From: Azospirillum sp. TSA2s
GTDB lineage: Bacteria > Pseudomonadota > Alphaproteobacteria > Azospirillales > Azospirillaceae
DNA: 64,000 bases
Reading direction: 5' to 3'
NCBI RefSeq assembly: GCF_004923315.1
Contig: NZ_CP039643.1
Span: 1 to 64,000 of the forward strand
Of the stretch, positions 16,663-25,905 are shown one piece after another. The stretch's first letter is position 1. The number at the start of each line of letters is the position of its first letter. The translations under genes were made by a program, and so were the position numbers. The notes beneath the pieces were generated by a model. That model saw only the letters and a list, made by a program, of their open reading frames with translations, had not been told where the DNA came from and did not search any database.

Positions 16663-17889
16663 ATGACCACGCTCAAGACCGCTCTGCTCGCGGGTATGGC
16701 CGCCTTCGCCTTCACCGGCATCTTGGCCGGCACGGCGCAGGCACAGATCTCCGACAATGTGGTGAAGATCGCCGTGCTCGACGACATGACCGGCATCTAT
16801 GCCGACCTTGCCGGGCGCGGCTCGGTGGTAGCCGCGCAGATGGCGGTGGAGGATTTCGGCGGCAAGGTCAAGGGCGCGCCGGTCCAGGTCGTCTTCGCCG
16901 ACCACCAGAACAAGGCCGACATCGCCGCCAGCGTCTCCCGCCAGTGGATCGACCGCGAACAGGTCGACGTGATCGTCGATGTCGGCAACTCCGCCGCCGC
17001 GCTCGCGGTGCAGGAGGTGACGCGCGAGACCGGGCGGGTTCACCTGAACTCCACCGCCGGCACCACCGAGCTGACCAACGAGAAATGCTCCCCCACCGGC
17101 GTCCACTGGACCTACGACACCTACGCGCTCGCCAACGGCGCCGGCCGCGCCCTGACCCAGCAGGGCAACAAGTCCTGGTTCTTCATCACCGCCGACTACA
17201 CCTTCGGCCGCAGCCTTGAAACCAACACCTCGAACGCAGTGAAGAAGGCCGGCGGCGAGGTCCTGGGCACGGTCCGGGCGCCGGTGGCCACGCCGGACTT
17301 CTCCTCCTTCCTGCTCCAGGCGCAGGCGTCGGGCGCGCAGGTGGTGGCGCTCGCCAATGCCGGCGGCGACTTCGTCAACGCGGTGAAGCAGGCCAACGAG
17401 TTCGGCCTGACCCAGGGCGGCCAGAAGATGGTCGGCATGCTGGTCTTCCTGACCGACATCGACAGCCTGGGCCTCGACGTCACCAAGGGGATGATCATCA
17501 CCACCGGCTGGTATTGGGACACCGACGAGCGGACGCGGGAGTTCGCCAAGCGCTTCGGCCAGCGTCACGAGGGCAGGATGCCGACCATGGTGCAGGCCGG
17601 CGTCTATTCGGCGGTGCTGAACTACCTGAAGGCCATTGACGCCAGCGGCACCGACAAGGGGCTGACCGTGGTCAACCAGCTGAAGACCATGCCCATCGAG
17701 GACATGTTCGCCCGCAACGGCAAGGTCCGCGCCGACGGCCGCATGGTCCACGACATGCACCTCGTCGAGGTCAAGAGCCCGCAAGAGTCCAAGGGACGCT
17801 GGGACTATTACAAGATCCTCAGCACCATTCCCGGCAACGACGCCTTCCTGCCGCTGTCCGAAAGCAAGTGCCCCCTCGTCAAGGGCTGA
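16663..17889 (+). CDS. ABC transporter periplasmic substrate-binding protein (LIV type)
   Basis: 408 residues. A signal peptide of about 26 residues (LLAGMAAFAFTGILAG, then a TAQAQ cleavage region) precedes a type I periplasmic binding protein of the leucine/amide/aromatic family: VVKIAVLDDMTGIYADLAGR, HQNKADIAASVSRQWID, and SWFFITADYTFGRSLE. It captures the solute for the LivGFHM-type importer encoded next. Related proteins bind branched amino acids, amides, short-chain or aromatic acids; the context with a CoA ligase and beta-oxidation enzymes favours an organic acid. GGGAGG lies upstream of the ATG at 16663. Confidence 0.92.
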   Translation: MTTLKTALLAGMAAFAFTGILAGTAQAQISDNVVKIAVLDDMTGIYADLAGRGSVVAAQMAVEDFGGKVKGAPVQVVFADHQNKADIAASVSRQWIDREQVDVIVDVGNSAAALAVQEVTRETGRVHLNSTAGTTELTNEKCSPTGVHWTYDTYALANGAGRALTQQGNKSWFFITADYTFGRSLETNTSNAVKKAGGEVLGTVRAPVATPDFSSFLLQAQASGAQVVALANAGGDFVNAVKQANEFGLTQGGQKMVGMLVFLTDIDSLGLDVTKGMIITTGWYWDTDERTREFAKRFGQRHEGRMPTMVQAGVYSAVLNYLKAIDASGTDKGLTVVNQLKTMPIEDMFARNGKVRADGRMVHDMHLVEVKSPQESKGRWDYYKILSTIPGNDAFLPLSESKCPLVKG

Positions 17890-17985
17890 CGGGCGGGACC
17901 AATGGGGACGCGCCGGCCGGCAGTTCCGCCTGGAATCGCCGGCCGGCTGCACGACCGAAGAGTGGCAAGGGGGGTCGCATCGCCG

Positions 17986-18733
17986 ATGACCGACGACATC
18001 ATCCTGGAAGCGCGCAACCTGACGAAGGAGTTCAAAGGCTTCGTGGCGGTTCGGGGCGTGAACCTGCAAGTGAAGCGGGGCACCATCCACGCGCTGATCG
18101 GCCCGAACGGCGCCGGCAAGAGCACGGTGTTCAACCTGCTGACCAAGTTCCTCACCCCCACGCGCGGCCAGATCCTCTACAAGGGCCGCGACATCACCCG
18201 CACCAAGCCGGCCGACATCGCGCTGATGGGGCTGGTCCGCTCCTTCCAGATCTCGGCCGTCTTCCCGCACCTCAGCGTGCTGGAGAATGTCCGGGTCGCC
18301 CTGCAACGCCCGCTCGGCACCAGCTTCCATTTCTGGAAGTCCGAGTCGTCGCTCTACGACCTGCATGACCGGGCGCTGGAACTGATCGAGGCGGTCAACC
18401 TCTCCCCCTGGGCCAACCATCTGGCGGCTGAGCTGCCCTATGGCCGCAAGCGCGCGCTGGAGATCGCCACCACGCTCGCGCTCGACCCGGAGGTGATGCT
18501 GCTGGACGAGCCGCTGGCCGGCATGGGCCACGAGGACATCGAAGGCACCGCCGCTCTCATCAAGCGCGTCGCCGCCGACCGCACCGTGCTGATGGTGGAG
18601 CATAACCTGTCGGTCGTCGCCCACCTGTCGGACACCATCACCGTTCTGCGTCGCGGCGAGATCCTGGCGGAGGGACCCTACGAGGTCGTCTCGAAGAACC
18701 CGCAGGTGATGGAAGCTTATATGGGGACCGGAC

Positions 18734-18741
<8 letters not shown>
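17986..18741 (+). CDS. livG: LIV-type ABC transporter ATP-binding protein (LivG-like)
   Basis: 251 residues. Walker A is GPNGAGKSTVFN, the signature region reads AAELPYGRKRALEIATTLA, Walker B is VMLLDEPLAG, followed by the H-loop in VLMVEHNLSVV. The signature is of the LPYGxxRxLEIA kind seen in LivG proteins rather than LSGGQ. It hydrolyses ATP at the cytoplasmic face together with the LivF-like subunit. Start at 17986 has AAGGGGGG upstream. Its end overlaps the next gene by eight bases. Confidence 0.93.
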
Positions 18742-19471
<730 letters not shown>

Positions 19472-19485
19472 GCGGGAGGACAATC

Positions 19486-20373
19486 ATGTTCCAACTCCTC
19501 GGCGTCCCGCCCCAAGTCCTGTTCGGGCAGCTTCTGCTCGGCCTGATCAATGGTTCCTTCTATGCGCTGCTCAGCCTTGGGCTGGCGGTGATCTTCGGCA
19601 TGTTGAACGTCATCAACTTCGCCCACGGCGCGCTCTACATGGTCGGCGCCTTCGTGGCGTGGCTGCTGCTGACCTCTCTCGGGCTCGGCTACTGGTGGGC
19701 GCTGGTGCTGGCGCCGCTGGCGGTCGGGCTGCTGGGCATCGCGCTGGAGAAGTCGATGCTGTCGCGGCTGTACAAGCTGGACCATCTCTACGGCCTGCTG
19801 CTGACCTTCGGCCTCGCCCTGATCCTGGAAGGCGCCTTCCGCCACCAGTATGGCGTGTCGGGCCAGCCCTATCCCATCCCCGACGCGCTGAAGGGCGGGC
19901 AGAACCTGGGCTTCATGTTCCTGCCGAACTATCGCGCCTGGGTGGTCGTCGCCTCCCTCACCGTCTGCTTCGGCACCTGGTACGCCATCGAGCGGACCAA
20001 GCTCGGCGCCTATCTGCGCGCGGCGACGGAGAACCCGACGCTGGTCCAGGCCTTCGGCATCAACGTGCCGGTGATGGTGTCGCTGACCTACGGCTTCGGC
20101 GTGGCGCTGGCCGGGCTGGCCGGGGTGCTGGCCGCACCGATCTACCAGGTGTCGCCGCTGATGGGCTCCAACCTCATCATCATCGTCTTCGCCGTGGTGG
20201 TGATCGGCGGCATGGGATCGATCCTGGGCGCCATCGTCACCGGGCTGGGGCTGGGGCTGCTGGAGGGGCTGACCAAGGTCTTCTATCCGGAGGCGTCCAA
20301 CATCGTCGTGTTCGTCGTGATGGCGATCGTTCTTCTCATCAAGCCCGCGGGCCTCTTCGGACGGGAGCGCTGA
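19486..20373 (+). CDS. livH: LIV-type ABC transporter permease (LivH-like)
   Basis: 295 residues, almost all hydrophobic, with about eight membrane segments. FYALLSLGLAVIFGMLNVIN and FAHGALYMVGAF are the conserved LivH N-terminal signature, and GRER ends the protein. It forms one half of the membrane channel. Start at ATG 19486 with GGGAGGA eight bases upstream; a GTG at 19468 is in frame but has no better signal. Three bases separate its stop from livM. Confidence 0.92.
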   Translation: MFQLLGVPPQVLFGQLLLGLINGSFYALLSLGLAVIFGMLNVINFAHGALYMVGAFVAWLLLTSLGLGYWWALVLAPLAVGLLGIALEKSMLSRLYKLDHLYGLLLTFGLALILEGAFRHQYGVSGQPYPIPDALKGGQNLGFMFLPNYRAWVVVASLTVCFGTWYAIERTKLGAYLRAATENPTLVQAFGINVPVMVSLTYGFGVALAGLAGVLAAPIYQVSPLMGSNLIIIVFAVVVIGGMGSILGAIVTGLGLGLLEGLTKVFYPEASNIVVFVVMAIVLLIKPAGLFGRER

Positions 20374-20376
20374 TCC

Positions 20377-21351
20377 ATGACCGTCGCCAGCAACTCCACC
20401 ACCATCGCCATGCGCGGGTCCTCCCGCGGCACCGGCACCGTCCTGATCGCCGGCGCCCTGCTGCTGATGGCCGTCGCCGCCCCCTTCGTGCTGTATCCCG
20501 TCTTCCTGATGAAGGTGCTGTGCTTCGCGCTGTTCGCCTGCGCCTTCAACCTGCTGATCGGCTATGCTGGGCTGCTCAGCTTCGGCCATGCCGCCTTCTT
20601 CGGCGGGGCGGCCTACATCTCCGCCCACACGGTGAAGGTCTGGGGCTGGGCGCCGGAGTTCGGGCTGCTCGCCGCCACCGCGGTGGCCGGGGCGATGGGT
20701 CTGGTCTTCGGCCTGATCGCCATCCGCCGTCAGGGCATCTATTTCGCCATGATCACGCTGGCGCTGAGCCAGATGATCTTCTTCCTGGCGCTGCAGCTTC
20801 CCTTCACCCATGGCGAGGACGGCATCCAGGGCGTGCCGCGCGGCACCCTGTTCGGGCTGTTCGACCTGAACCAGCCGCTGACCATGTACTACACCGTGCT
20901 GGCGATCTTCGTCGGCGGCTTCGCCCTGATCTGGCGCACCGTGCATTCGCCCTTCGGGCAGGTTCTGAAGGCGATCCGCGAGAACGAGCCGCGCGCGATC
21001 TCGCTCGGCTACTGCACCGACCGCTACAAGCTGGTCGCCTTCGTGCTGTCGGCCTCGCTGGCCGGGCTTGCCGGCGGGACCAAGGCCATCGTCTTCCAGC
21101 TTGCCTCGCTGACCGACGTGACGTGGCAGATGTCGGGCGAGGTGGTGCTGATGACGCTGCTGGGCGGCATGGGCACGCTGCTGGGGCCGGTGGTCGGTGC
21201 GGCGCTGGTCGTCACGCTGGAAAGCTATCTGGCGGCGACCAGCCTGCCGGTGCCGGTCGTCATCGGCTGCATCTTCGTCGTCTGTGTCCTGGTCTTCCGC
21301 CGCGGCATCGTCGGCGAACTGTTGCACCGGCTCCAAAGCCGGGCGAAATGA
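20377..21351 (+). CDS. livM: LIV-type ABC transporter permease (LivM-like)
   Basis: 324 residues with about eight to ten membrane segments and the LivM core: CAFNLLIGYAGLLSFGHAAF, GLVFGLIAIRRQGIYFAMIT, and the EAA-like cytoplasmic loop in AIRENEPRAISLGYCTDRYK. It pairs with LivH to form the pore. It is the last gene of the hydratase-importer operon. The next gene is convergent. Confidence 0.92.
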   Translation: MTVASNSTTIAMRGSSRGTGTVLIAGALLLMAVAAPFVLYPVFLMKVLCFALFACAFNLLIGYAGLLSFGHAAFFGGAAYISAHTVKVWGWAPEFGLLAATAVAGAMGLVFGLIAIRRQGIYFAMITLALSQMIFFLALQLPFTHGEDGIQGVPRGTLFGLFDLNQPLTMYYTVLAIFVGGFALIWRTVHSPFGQVLKAIRENEPRAISLGYCTDRYKLVAFVLSASLAGLAGGTKAIVFQLASLTDVTWQMSGEVVLMTLLGGMGTLLGPVVGAALVVTLESYLAATSLPVPVVIGCIFVVCVLVFRRGIVGELLHRLQSRAK

Positions 21352-21388
21352 CCGGCGGACGCGCTGGTGGGCGGTCCACCACACCGCC

Positions 21389-21679
21389 TCAGGCCGGGAT
21401 CCGCTGCCAGCCCAGGCGTTTGTAGCGCGCCTCCAGGATGGTCGGCGTCGCGCAGGCGTAGCCGAACCAGAGCCCCAGGAGCATGAGGATCCCGGTGGGC
21501 CAAAGCAGCAGGGCGATGACTGTCAGCACGGCGTGGATCGCGGCGTGGATCCATTCGCCCTTGGCGGCGAAGTAGAACGGACCGCCCAGGAACGCCCAGA
21601 CCCCTGCCCTGTTGGACACCGCTTCCGTCTGGCCGGTCGCAGGGTTCTGGAAAATCATGGCCGATGACGGCGGTGCCAT
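21389..21679 (-). CDS. Small inner-membrane protein, unknown function
   Basis: 96 residues with a polar N-terminus (NPATGQTEAVSNRAGVWAF) and two to three hydrophobic segments: FLGGPFYFAAKGEWIH, AAIHAVLTVIALLLWPTGIL and MLLGLWFGYACATP. The layout of a short aromatic hairpin followed by a membrane pair resembles DUF2628-like proteins, which are common in Proteobacteria but have no known role. Convergent with livM. A tandem 35-bp repeat lies just upstream of its start. Confidence 0.6.
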   Translation of the reverse strand: MAPPSSAMIFQNPATGQTEAVSNRAGVWAFLGGPFYFAAKGEWIHAAIHAVLTVIALLLWPTGILMLLGLWFGYACATPTILEARYKRLGWQRIPA

Positions 21680-21707
21680 GCTCGTCTCCTTGGATTGCCG
21701 ATCTCAC

Positions 21708-21777
21708 TTTCGACGACAACACCGGCACCCGTCGCCTCCGCCTTTCGACGACAACACCGGCACCCGTCGCCTCCGCC
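21708..21777. repeat. Two perfect tandem copies of a 35-bp unit
   Basis: Positions 21708-21742 and 21743-21777 are identical (starting TTTCGACGACAACACCGG). The pair lies between the small membrane protein gene and the end of the LysR gene. It may be a recent slippage duplication or a pair of binding sites. Confidence 0.85.
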
Positions 21778-21840
21778 GCGCGGCTTTCCCGCATGGTGGA
21801 CAATCCGGCGGTTGGACGACCGCCCGACACGGATGGCGGT

Positions 21841-22755
21841 TCAGCGTGCCGGGCTTCGCCAGGGAAGCGGGGTCAGCGCCTCCCGCATCATCTCCAGGAA
21901 CACCGTGGCCCTTCGGCTGCGGCCATGACGGGCGTTCAGCAGGGCAACGACGTCCGCGGCCGGACAAGCCCAGTCCGGCAGGATCCGGACCAGCCGCCCG
22001 GCGGCAAGATCGCCCGCCACGTCCCACTCCGACCGGACGATGACGCCCAGCCCTGAAAGTCCCCAGGCGCGCAGGATGGAGCCGTCGTTGGTGGACATCG
22101 CGGGCTTGATGCGGACGGTCGTGGCCCCCTGCGCCGCATGGGAAAAGCGCCACAGCGTCACGTCTTCGTCATTCTCCCGCAACGCGAGGCAGCGGTGATG
22201 CCGGAGATCCTCCGGATTGCCGATGGTCGGATGCCGTTCCAGATAAGCCGGAGAGGCGCAGGCCACCCGTGCATTCGGCGCGAGCGTCGTGACCAGCCGT
22301 TCGGCGGAGTTGAGGGCACCAATATGGATCACGACGTCCCAGCTGTCGGAGGTCAGGACGCTGGGATGGTCCGACAACTCCAGGGCAACGGTGGCTTCCG
22401 GATGCCGCCGCGCGAAGTCCGCGGCGACCGGCGCGACATGCTCCCGTCCGAAGCCATAGGGCGCCGCGATCCGCAGCCTGCCGCGGACACGGGTCGTCCG
22501 CCGGCCAAGCGACTCCGCCAGCCCTTCGATCGCCTCGATGATCGCAGCGCCTTCGGCGACCAGCAGCTCTCCCTCGTCGGTGAGCGCCAGTCCGCGGGTC
22601 GTACGGTCCATCAGGCGGACGCCGACGCGCTGCTCCAGCGCCTTCAGCCGCTGCGTGACGGCCGGCGGTGTGACGTTCAGCTTGCGTGCGGCGTCGGCAA
22701 GCGACGGGGAGCCGGAAAGGACGCCGAAAAAGACAAGGTCGTCGCTCGTCAGCAT
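21841..22755 (-). CDS. LysR-family transcriptional regulator
   Basis: 304 residues. N-terminal winged HTH: SGSPSLADAARKLNVTPPAV, then TQRLKALEQRVGVRLMDRTT. A type 2 periplasmic-binding-like effector domain follows (RGRLRIAAPYGFGREHVAPV, later GLSGLGVIVRSEWDV). LysR proteins usually control a divergent neighbour, here the amino-acid aldolase gene starting at 22881, of which only the 5' part is left. The regulator itself is intact but has probably lost its adjacent target. Start at 22755 gives the expected N-terminus. Confidence 0.9.
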   Translation of the reverse strand: MLTSDDLVFFGVLSGSPSLADAARKLNVTPPAVTQRLKALEQRVGVRLMDRTTRGLALTDEGELLVAEGAAIIEAIEGLAESLGRRTTRVRGRLRIAAPYGFGREHVAPVAADFARRHPEATVALELSDHPSVLTSDSWDVVIHIGALNSAERLVTTLAPNARVACASPAYLERHPTIGNPEDLRHHRCLALRENDEDVTLWRFSHAAQGATTVRIKPAMSTNDGSILRAWGLSGLGVIVRSEWDVAGDLAAGRLVRILPDWACPAADVVALLNARHGRSRRATVFLEMMREALTPLPWRSPAR

Positions 22756-22880
22756 TAAGTTCTATCTTAATGAAGCCTGCATGTATCGTTAATTTCATGC
22801 TACCCGACATCCCCTAGAATGCAAGGACCGTCACGGCGATTGAGCCGTGGCACGGACCTTAGCGCTTGCTGGATGGAACG

Positions 22881-23105
22881 ATGCGAACCGCCTCAAAAGC
22901 TCCTCGCCTGCAGGACGTCGGCACGCCCTGCCTCCTTCTCGACCGGGACCGCATGGACCGCAATGTCGGCCGGCTCCGTGACCGGCTCGACCGGCTGGGC
23001 GTGGAGCTGAGGCCGCATCTGAAGACGGCCAAGTCGGTCGATGCCGCGCAACGGGTGATGACCTCCCCGTCCGGTCCCGCGACCGTCAGCGTGTTGCACG
23101 GATGA
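22881..23105 (+). pseudogene. D-threonine aldolase/alanine racemase-fold gene, truncated by IS5-type element
   Basis: The first ~70 codons read LQDVGTPCLLLDRDRMDRNV, then LRPHLKTAKSVDAAQR and TSPSGPATVSVL. This matches the N-terminus of DSD1/D-threonine aldolase-like PLP enzymes, where the lysine in HxKT(A)K is the PLP Schiff base. Full proteins are about 370-400 residues. The frame ends a few codons into the IS5-family element, and no remaining part is seen on its far side, so an adjacent deletion is likely. The LysR gene is divergent and was probably its regulator. Confidence 0.8.
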
Positions 23106-24176
23106 GCCAAATATCGTAGGCAGCGGCCCCGTCTTCGTCTGGGTTGCACGCTATGCCGCATAAGGCCAACGCCGCTCGCCGTCGCCACATTCCCCGATCG
23201 AAACGGCGCGTTCTCAACTGGGCCGAGTACGACGCTGCCTTGCGCCAGCGCGGCAGCCTGACCGTGTGGGTCACCGACGAGGCCATCGCGCATTGGAAGG
23301 CGGCACCACGCAGCACGCCGGGTGGACAGCCGGCCTACTCCGACTTGGCGATCACAACGGCGCTGATGTTGCGCGCCGTGTTCCGTATGGCGCTGCGCCA
23401 GACCGAGGGGCTCCTCGCCTCCATCCTGCACCTGCTCGGCCTCGAGCTGCCAGTCCCGGACCACTCCACGATCAGCCGGCGCACCAAGACCGTGATCCTG
23501 CCCAAGCCGCCGCGCACCACCAGCGTTCCCCTGCACCTGTTGGTCGACAGCACCGGGTTGAAGCTGTGCGGGCCGGGCGAGTGGCTGATTGAGAAACACG
23601 GGACCAAGAAGCGGCGCTCTTGGAAAAAGCTGCACGTCGGCATGGATGCGGCGAGCGGCCGGATTGTCGCCGCGACGCTGACCGGGCGCGACAGCGATGA
23701 TGCGGCCCAGGTCGGTCCGTTGCTCGACCAGGTTCCCGGGAGGGTAGCGTCGCTGACCGGGGACGGCGCCTACGACCGCACCAGCGTCTACGCCGCCGTG
23801 CAGGAGCGTCATCCCGGAGCCGGTGTGGTGGCGCCGCCGCGGTGTGACGCCTTGCTCAGCGACACGGCGGACCGCGCGCCCAGCCCGCGCGACCGCCACA
23901 TCCAGACGATCGCAGAGACCGGCCGGAGGGCATGGCAGAAGACCAGCGGCTACAACCGACGGGCGATGGTCGAGGGGCAGATCGGGCGCTGGAAGCAAGT
24001 GCTCGGACCGGCGCTGCGCTTCCATACCGACGACGCACAGGCGACGGAGGTCGCCATCGGTGTCATGGTCCTGAACCGCATGCTTAATCTCGGAAGCCCG
24101 AACTCCGTCCGCGTTACCTGATCAGCCTCGGGGTTGGGGAGAGCTCTTGCCTTCCTCACCTCGCTGCAACACGCTG
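23087..24176 (+). mobile_element. IS5-family insertion sequence
   Basis: About 1.09 kb holding one intact transposase. Likely ends share CAGCGTGTTGCA at 23087-23098 and its reverse complement at 24165-24176, with weaker similarity further in. No flanking duplication is evident, so exact ends are approximate. It interrupts the aldolase gene. Confidence 0.7.
23153..24121 (+). CDS. IS5-family transposase
   Basis: 322 residues. N-terminal RRVLNWAEYDAALRQRGSL and LTVWVTDEAIAHW are typical of the IS5/IS903 group. The DDE residues are in LLVDSTGLKLCG, SLTGDGAYDRTS and YNRRAMVEGQIGRWK; the last gives the Y-(2)-R-(3)-E-(6)-K signature. The frame is intact and probably functional. The first ATG is at 23153; a TTG nine bases earlier is in frame. 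Confidence 0.92.
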   Translation: MPHKANAARRRHIPRSKRRVLNWAEYDAALRQRGSLTVWVTDEAIAHWKAAPRSTPGGQPAYSDLAITTALMLRAVFRMALRQTEGLLASILHLLGLELPVPDHSTISRRTKTVILPKPPRTTSVPLHLLVDSTGLKLCGPGEWLIEKHGTKKRRSWKKLHVGMDAASGRIVAATLTGRDSDDAAQVGPLLDQVPGRVASLTGDGAYDRTSVYAAVQERHPGAGVVAPPRCDALLSDTADRAPSPRDRHIQTIAETGRRAWQKTSGYNRRAMVEGQIGRWKQVLGPALRFHTDDAQATEVAIGVMVLNRMLNLGSPNSVRVT

Positions 24177-24192
24177 GTATCCGTTCGCGAAT

Positions 24193-24291
24193 CCTGAAGT
24201 TTTATTCACTGAAGCGGGGTTCCAACCGGCGCTGATTGGAACCCCACTTCTCCAAAGCTTTTCACAGTTTGTTCAAGGGCAGGCTGCATCA
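24193..24291 (-). repeat. Structured dispersed repeat, copy A
   Basis: About 100 bases that, on the minus strand, match the repeats at 46501-46675 and 49033-49202. The core at 24216-24245 is a 30-base inverted repeat (GGGGTTCCAA/TTGGAACCCC stem). One end abuts the IS5-type element, which may have trimmed it. The rest of the 315-base gap between transposase and recombinase shows no gene. Confidence 0.75.
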
Positions 24292-24436
24292 GAGTACCGC
24301 ATGATAAGTGTTTGCTAAACAACGCCGGACCGGTCGCATCTGCCGGAACACCACCCTCAGCTCATTTTCTGGCATGAGACCCAGCTCAAGGCCGAGCTGT
24401 GCGTGGCGCAACGGAGTTGACCCGGAACAGTACTGA

Positions 24437-25423
24437 TCAGTCGAACAGACCGTCGGACACGCTGGTCCACAGCTCCACGTCAGCGACATAGGACAGCGCC
24501 ATGTCTGCCGACTTATGCCGGGTCTGCTTCATGATGGCGGCCAGCGTGTGCTGCTTCTGGGCGGCGGCGGTGGCCAGACCGCGGCGCAGACTGTGCCCGG
24601 CGTAGCCAGTGGCGTCACGCCCGGCGCGGGTCAGCGCGCTCTGCACGATGCGGGCGACGGCGCGGTCGGACAGCCGGTGCAGCCCGTCGCGCAGGTCCCC
24701 GATCCGCGTCGCCTGCACATAGAGCGGACCGGGGTCATCGCCGCGGAGCTCGAGCCAGCGGAGCAGGGCGGCGCGTGGGCACACCGCCGCCTCCCGTGCC
24801 GCCACCAGCGGCACCACCGCACCGCGGCCGGCCTGGTCGGTCTTCGAGCGGCGCAGCGTCACCAGCACCCCGCGGCTTTGGATCTCCACGTCAGCGAGAT
24901 CGAGCGCCGAGATCTCGGAGCGGCGCAAGGCGCCGTGCAGGCCGGTCAGCAGCAGGCTGGCGTCGCGGGCGCCGAGCGGGCTGGCCGGCAGGGCGGCGAG
25001 GACGGGACGCATCACCTCCGGCAGCAGCGGCGCCACCTTGGTCGGCCGGATGCCCTTGGTGCGGGCGACGCCGGCGAGCACCTCGACGATCGCCTTGTGC
25101 TGGAGGTCGACCGGCACCCCCTCCTGGCGTAGGTGATGGGCCACCCCGGACAGGTAGGTGCGGATCGAGGCGGTCTTGAGGGCGCGCGCCAGCTCGGTGA
25201 CGAACAGCACCAGCTGGCGCGGGTCCGGGCTCAGCGGATCGATCCCATGCTCACCGCACCAAGACTGGTAGCGCCGCCACGCCGTCCGGTAGGTGGTGCG
25301 GGTCTTGTCGGCTTTGGCGCGCTGGACAAAGGCGTGGGCCTCGGCGACCAGCGCCACCAGATCCGCGGACGGCAGGGCCGGGTCGAGCGCGACGGGAAGG
25401 AGGGTGTCGGGACCGGTGGTCAC
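24437..25423 (-). CDS. Tyrosine recombinase/integrase
   Basis: 328 residues from a GTG at 25423 (VTTGPDTLLPVALDP). The core-binding domain is HAFVQRAKADKTRTTYRTAW, then a catalytic domain with arginine in LLTGLHGALRRSEISALDL, lysine in VTLRRSKTDQAG, HSLRRGLATAAA (HxLR), then KQTRHKSADMALSYV, where the tyrosine is expected. The key R, H, R and Y positions are all present. The GTG overlaps the stop of a small upstream gene (GTGA), so the two are coupled. Its position next to the ssp operon suggests it moved or moves that island. An in-frame reading to 25639 exists, but the upstream segment is better read in another frame. Confidence 0.88.
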   Translation of the reverse strand: MTTGPDTLLPVALDPALPSADLVALVAEAHAFVQRAKADKTRTTYRTAWRRYQSWCGEHGIDPLSPDPRQLVLFVTELARALKTASIRTYLSGVAHHLRQEGVPVDLQHKAIVEVLAGVARTKGIRPTKVAPLLPEVMRPVLAALPASPLGARDASLLLTGLHGALRRSEISALDLADVEIQSRGVLVTLRRSKTDQAGRGAVVPLVAAREAAVCPRAALLRWLELRGDDPGPLYVQATRIGDLRDGLHRLSDRAVARIVQSALTRAGRDATGYAGHSLRRGLATAAAQKQHTLAAIMKQTRHKSADMALSYVADVELWTSVSDGLFD

Positions 25424-25593
25424 GCGCGGCCGCTCCGGCGGCTGACGCGCCCGTCCGCTGCATCGAGCCAAGCGCGCAGGCGGGACAGCACGGCGGCAGC
25501 CTCGGGGGTGTCGAGCAGATCGGCCGGCCGGCGCCCGGCGAAGGGGGGCTCGGCGTTCGGCGTCTCCAACCAGCGCACCACACGCTGCAGCAT
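25420..25593 (-). CDS. Small DUF2384-like (Xre/ParS/MbcA toxin-binding-type) protein
   Basis: 57 residues beginning MLQRVVRWLETPNAEPPFAG and continuing RRPADLLDTPEAAAVLSRLR. The pattern WL-x-(T/S)PN, G-x-(R/T)P-x-(D)LLDT-(P/E) is the hallmark of the C-terminal toxin-binding domain (DUF2384) of Xre/MbcA/ParS antitoxins. The HTH half of such antitoxins is absent and no RES/ParT/MbcT toxin gene is adjacent. Its stop overlaps the recombinase GTG by four bases, so it is probably translated with the recombinase and may assist or control it. Codon pattern and coupling argue it is real, despite being short. Confidence 0.6.
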   Translation of the reverse strand: MLQRVVRWLETPNAEPPFAGRRPADLLDTPEAAAVLSRLRAWLDAADGRVSRRSGRA

Positions 25594-25905
25594 GCGTCTC
25601 TCCCCGGCCGCGCCTTCGTTGCATCGGCGAATCTAGCATGAGCGGGAATTGCTGGCCAAGCGTCCGCTTCCATCAATTAGCGGACGGTTCAAACGTGACG
25701 AGGGGCGGTCGCAACATTTTCTCCCGCTTTGTTCCACCCTGGTGTTGTCTTGCAAACAATCAGCGTGGTGTCCTGAAGCCGCAAGAGCGCTGATAGGCAC
25801 GCGCTGTGTGGACCACGCTTGTTAGATCGGTTCGCCCGCCCTGCTGAACGCATCATGTGGGCCCCCATGCCGACTACGAACAGAAGCATGAGCCCTGCAA
25901 CAAGA
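25594..25905. other. Island boundary region between ssp operon end and recombinase
   Basis: No convincing gene in 312 bases. A 7-bp inverted repeat with a 10-base spacer (GTCCGCT/AGCGGAC) lies at 25662-25685, upstream of the recombinase promoter side. A minus-strand frame at 25689-25985 overlaps the methyltransferase end and shows no family features. Confidence 0.4.
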
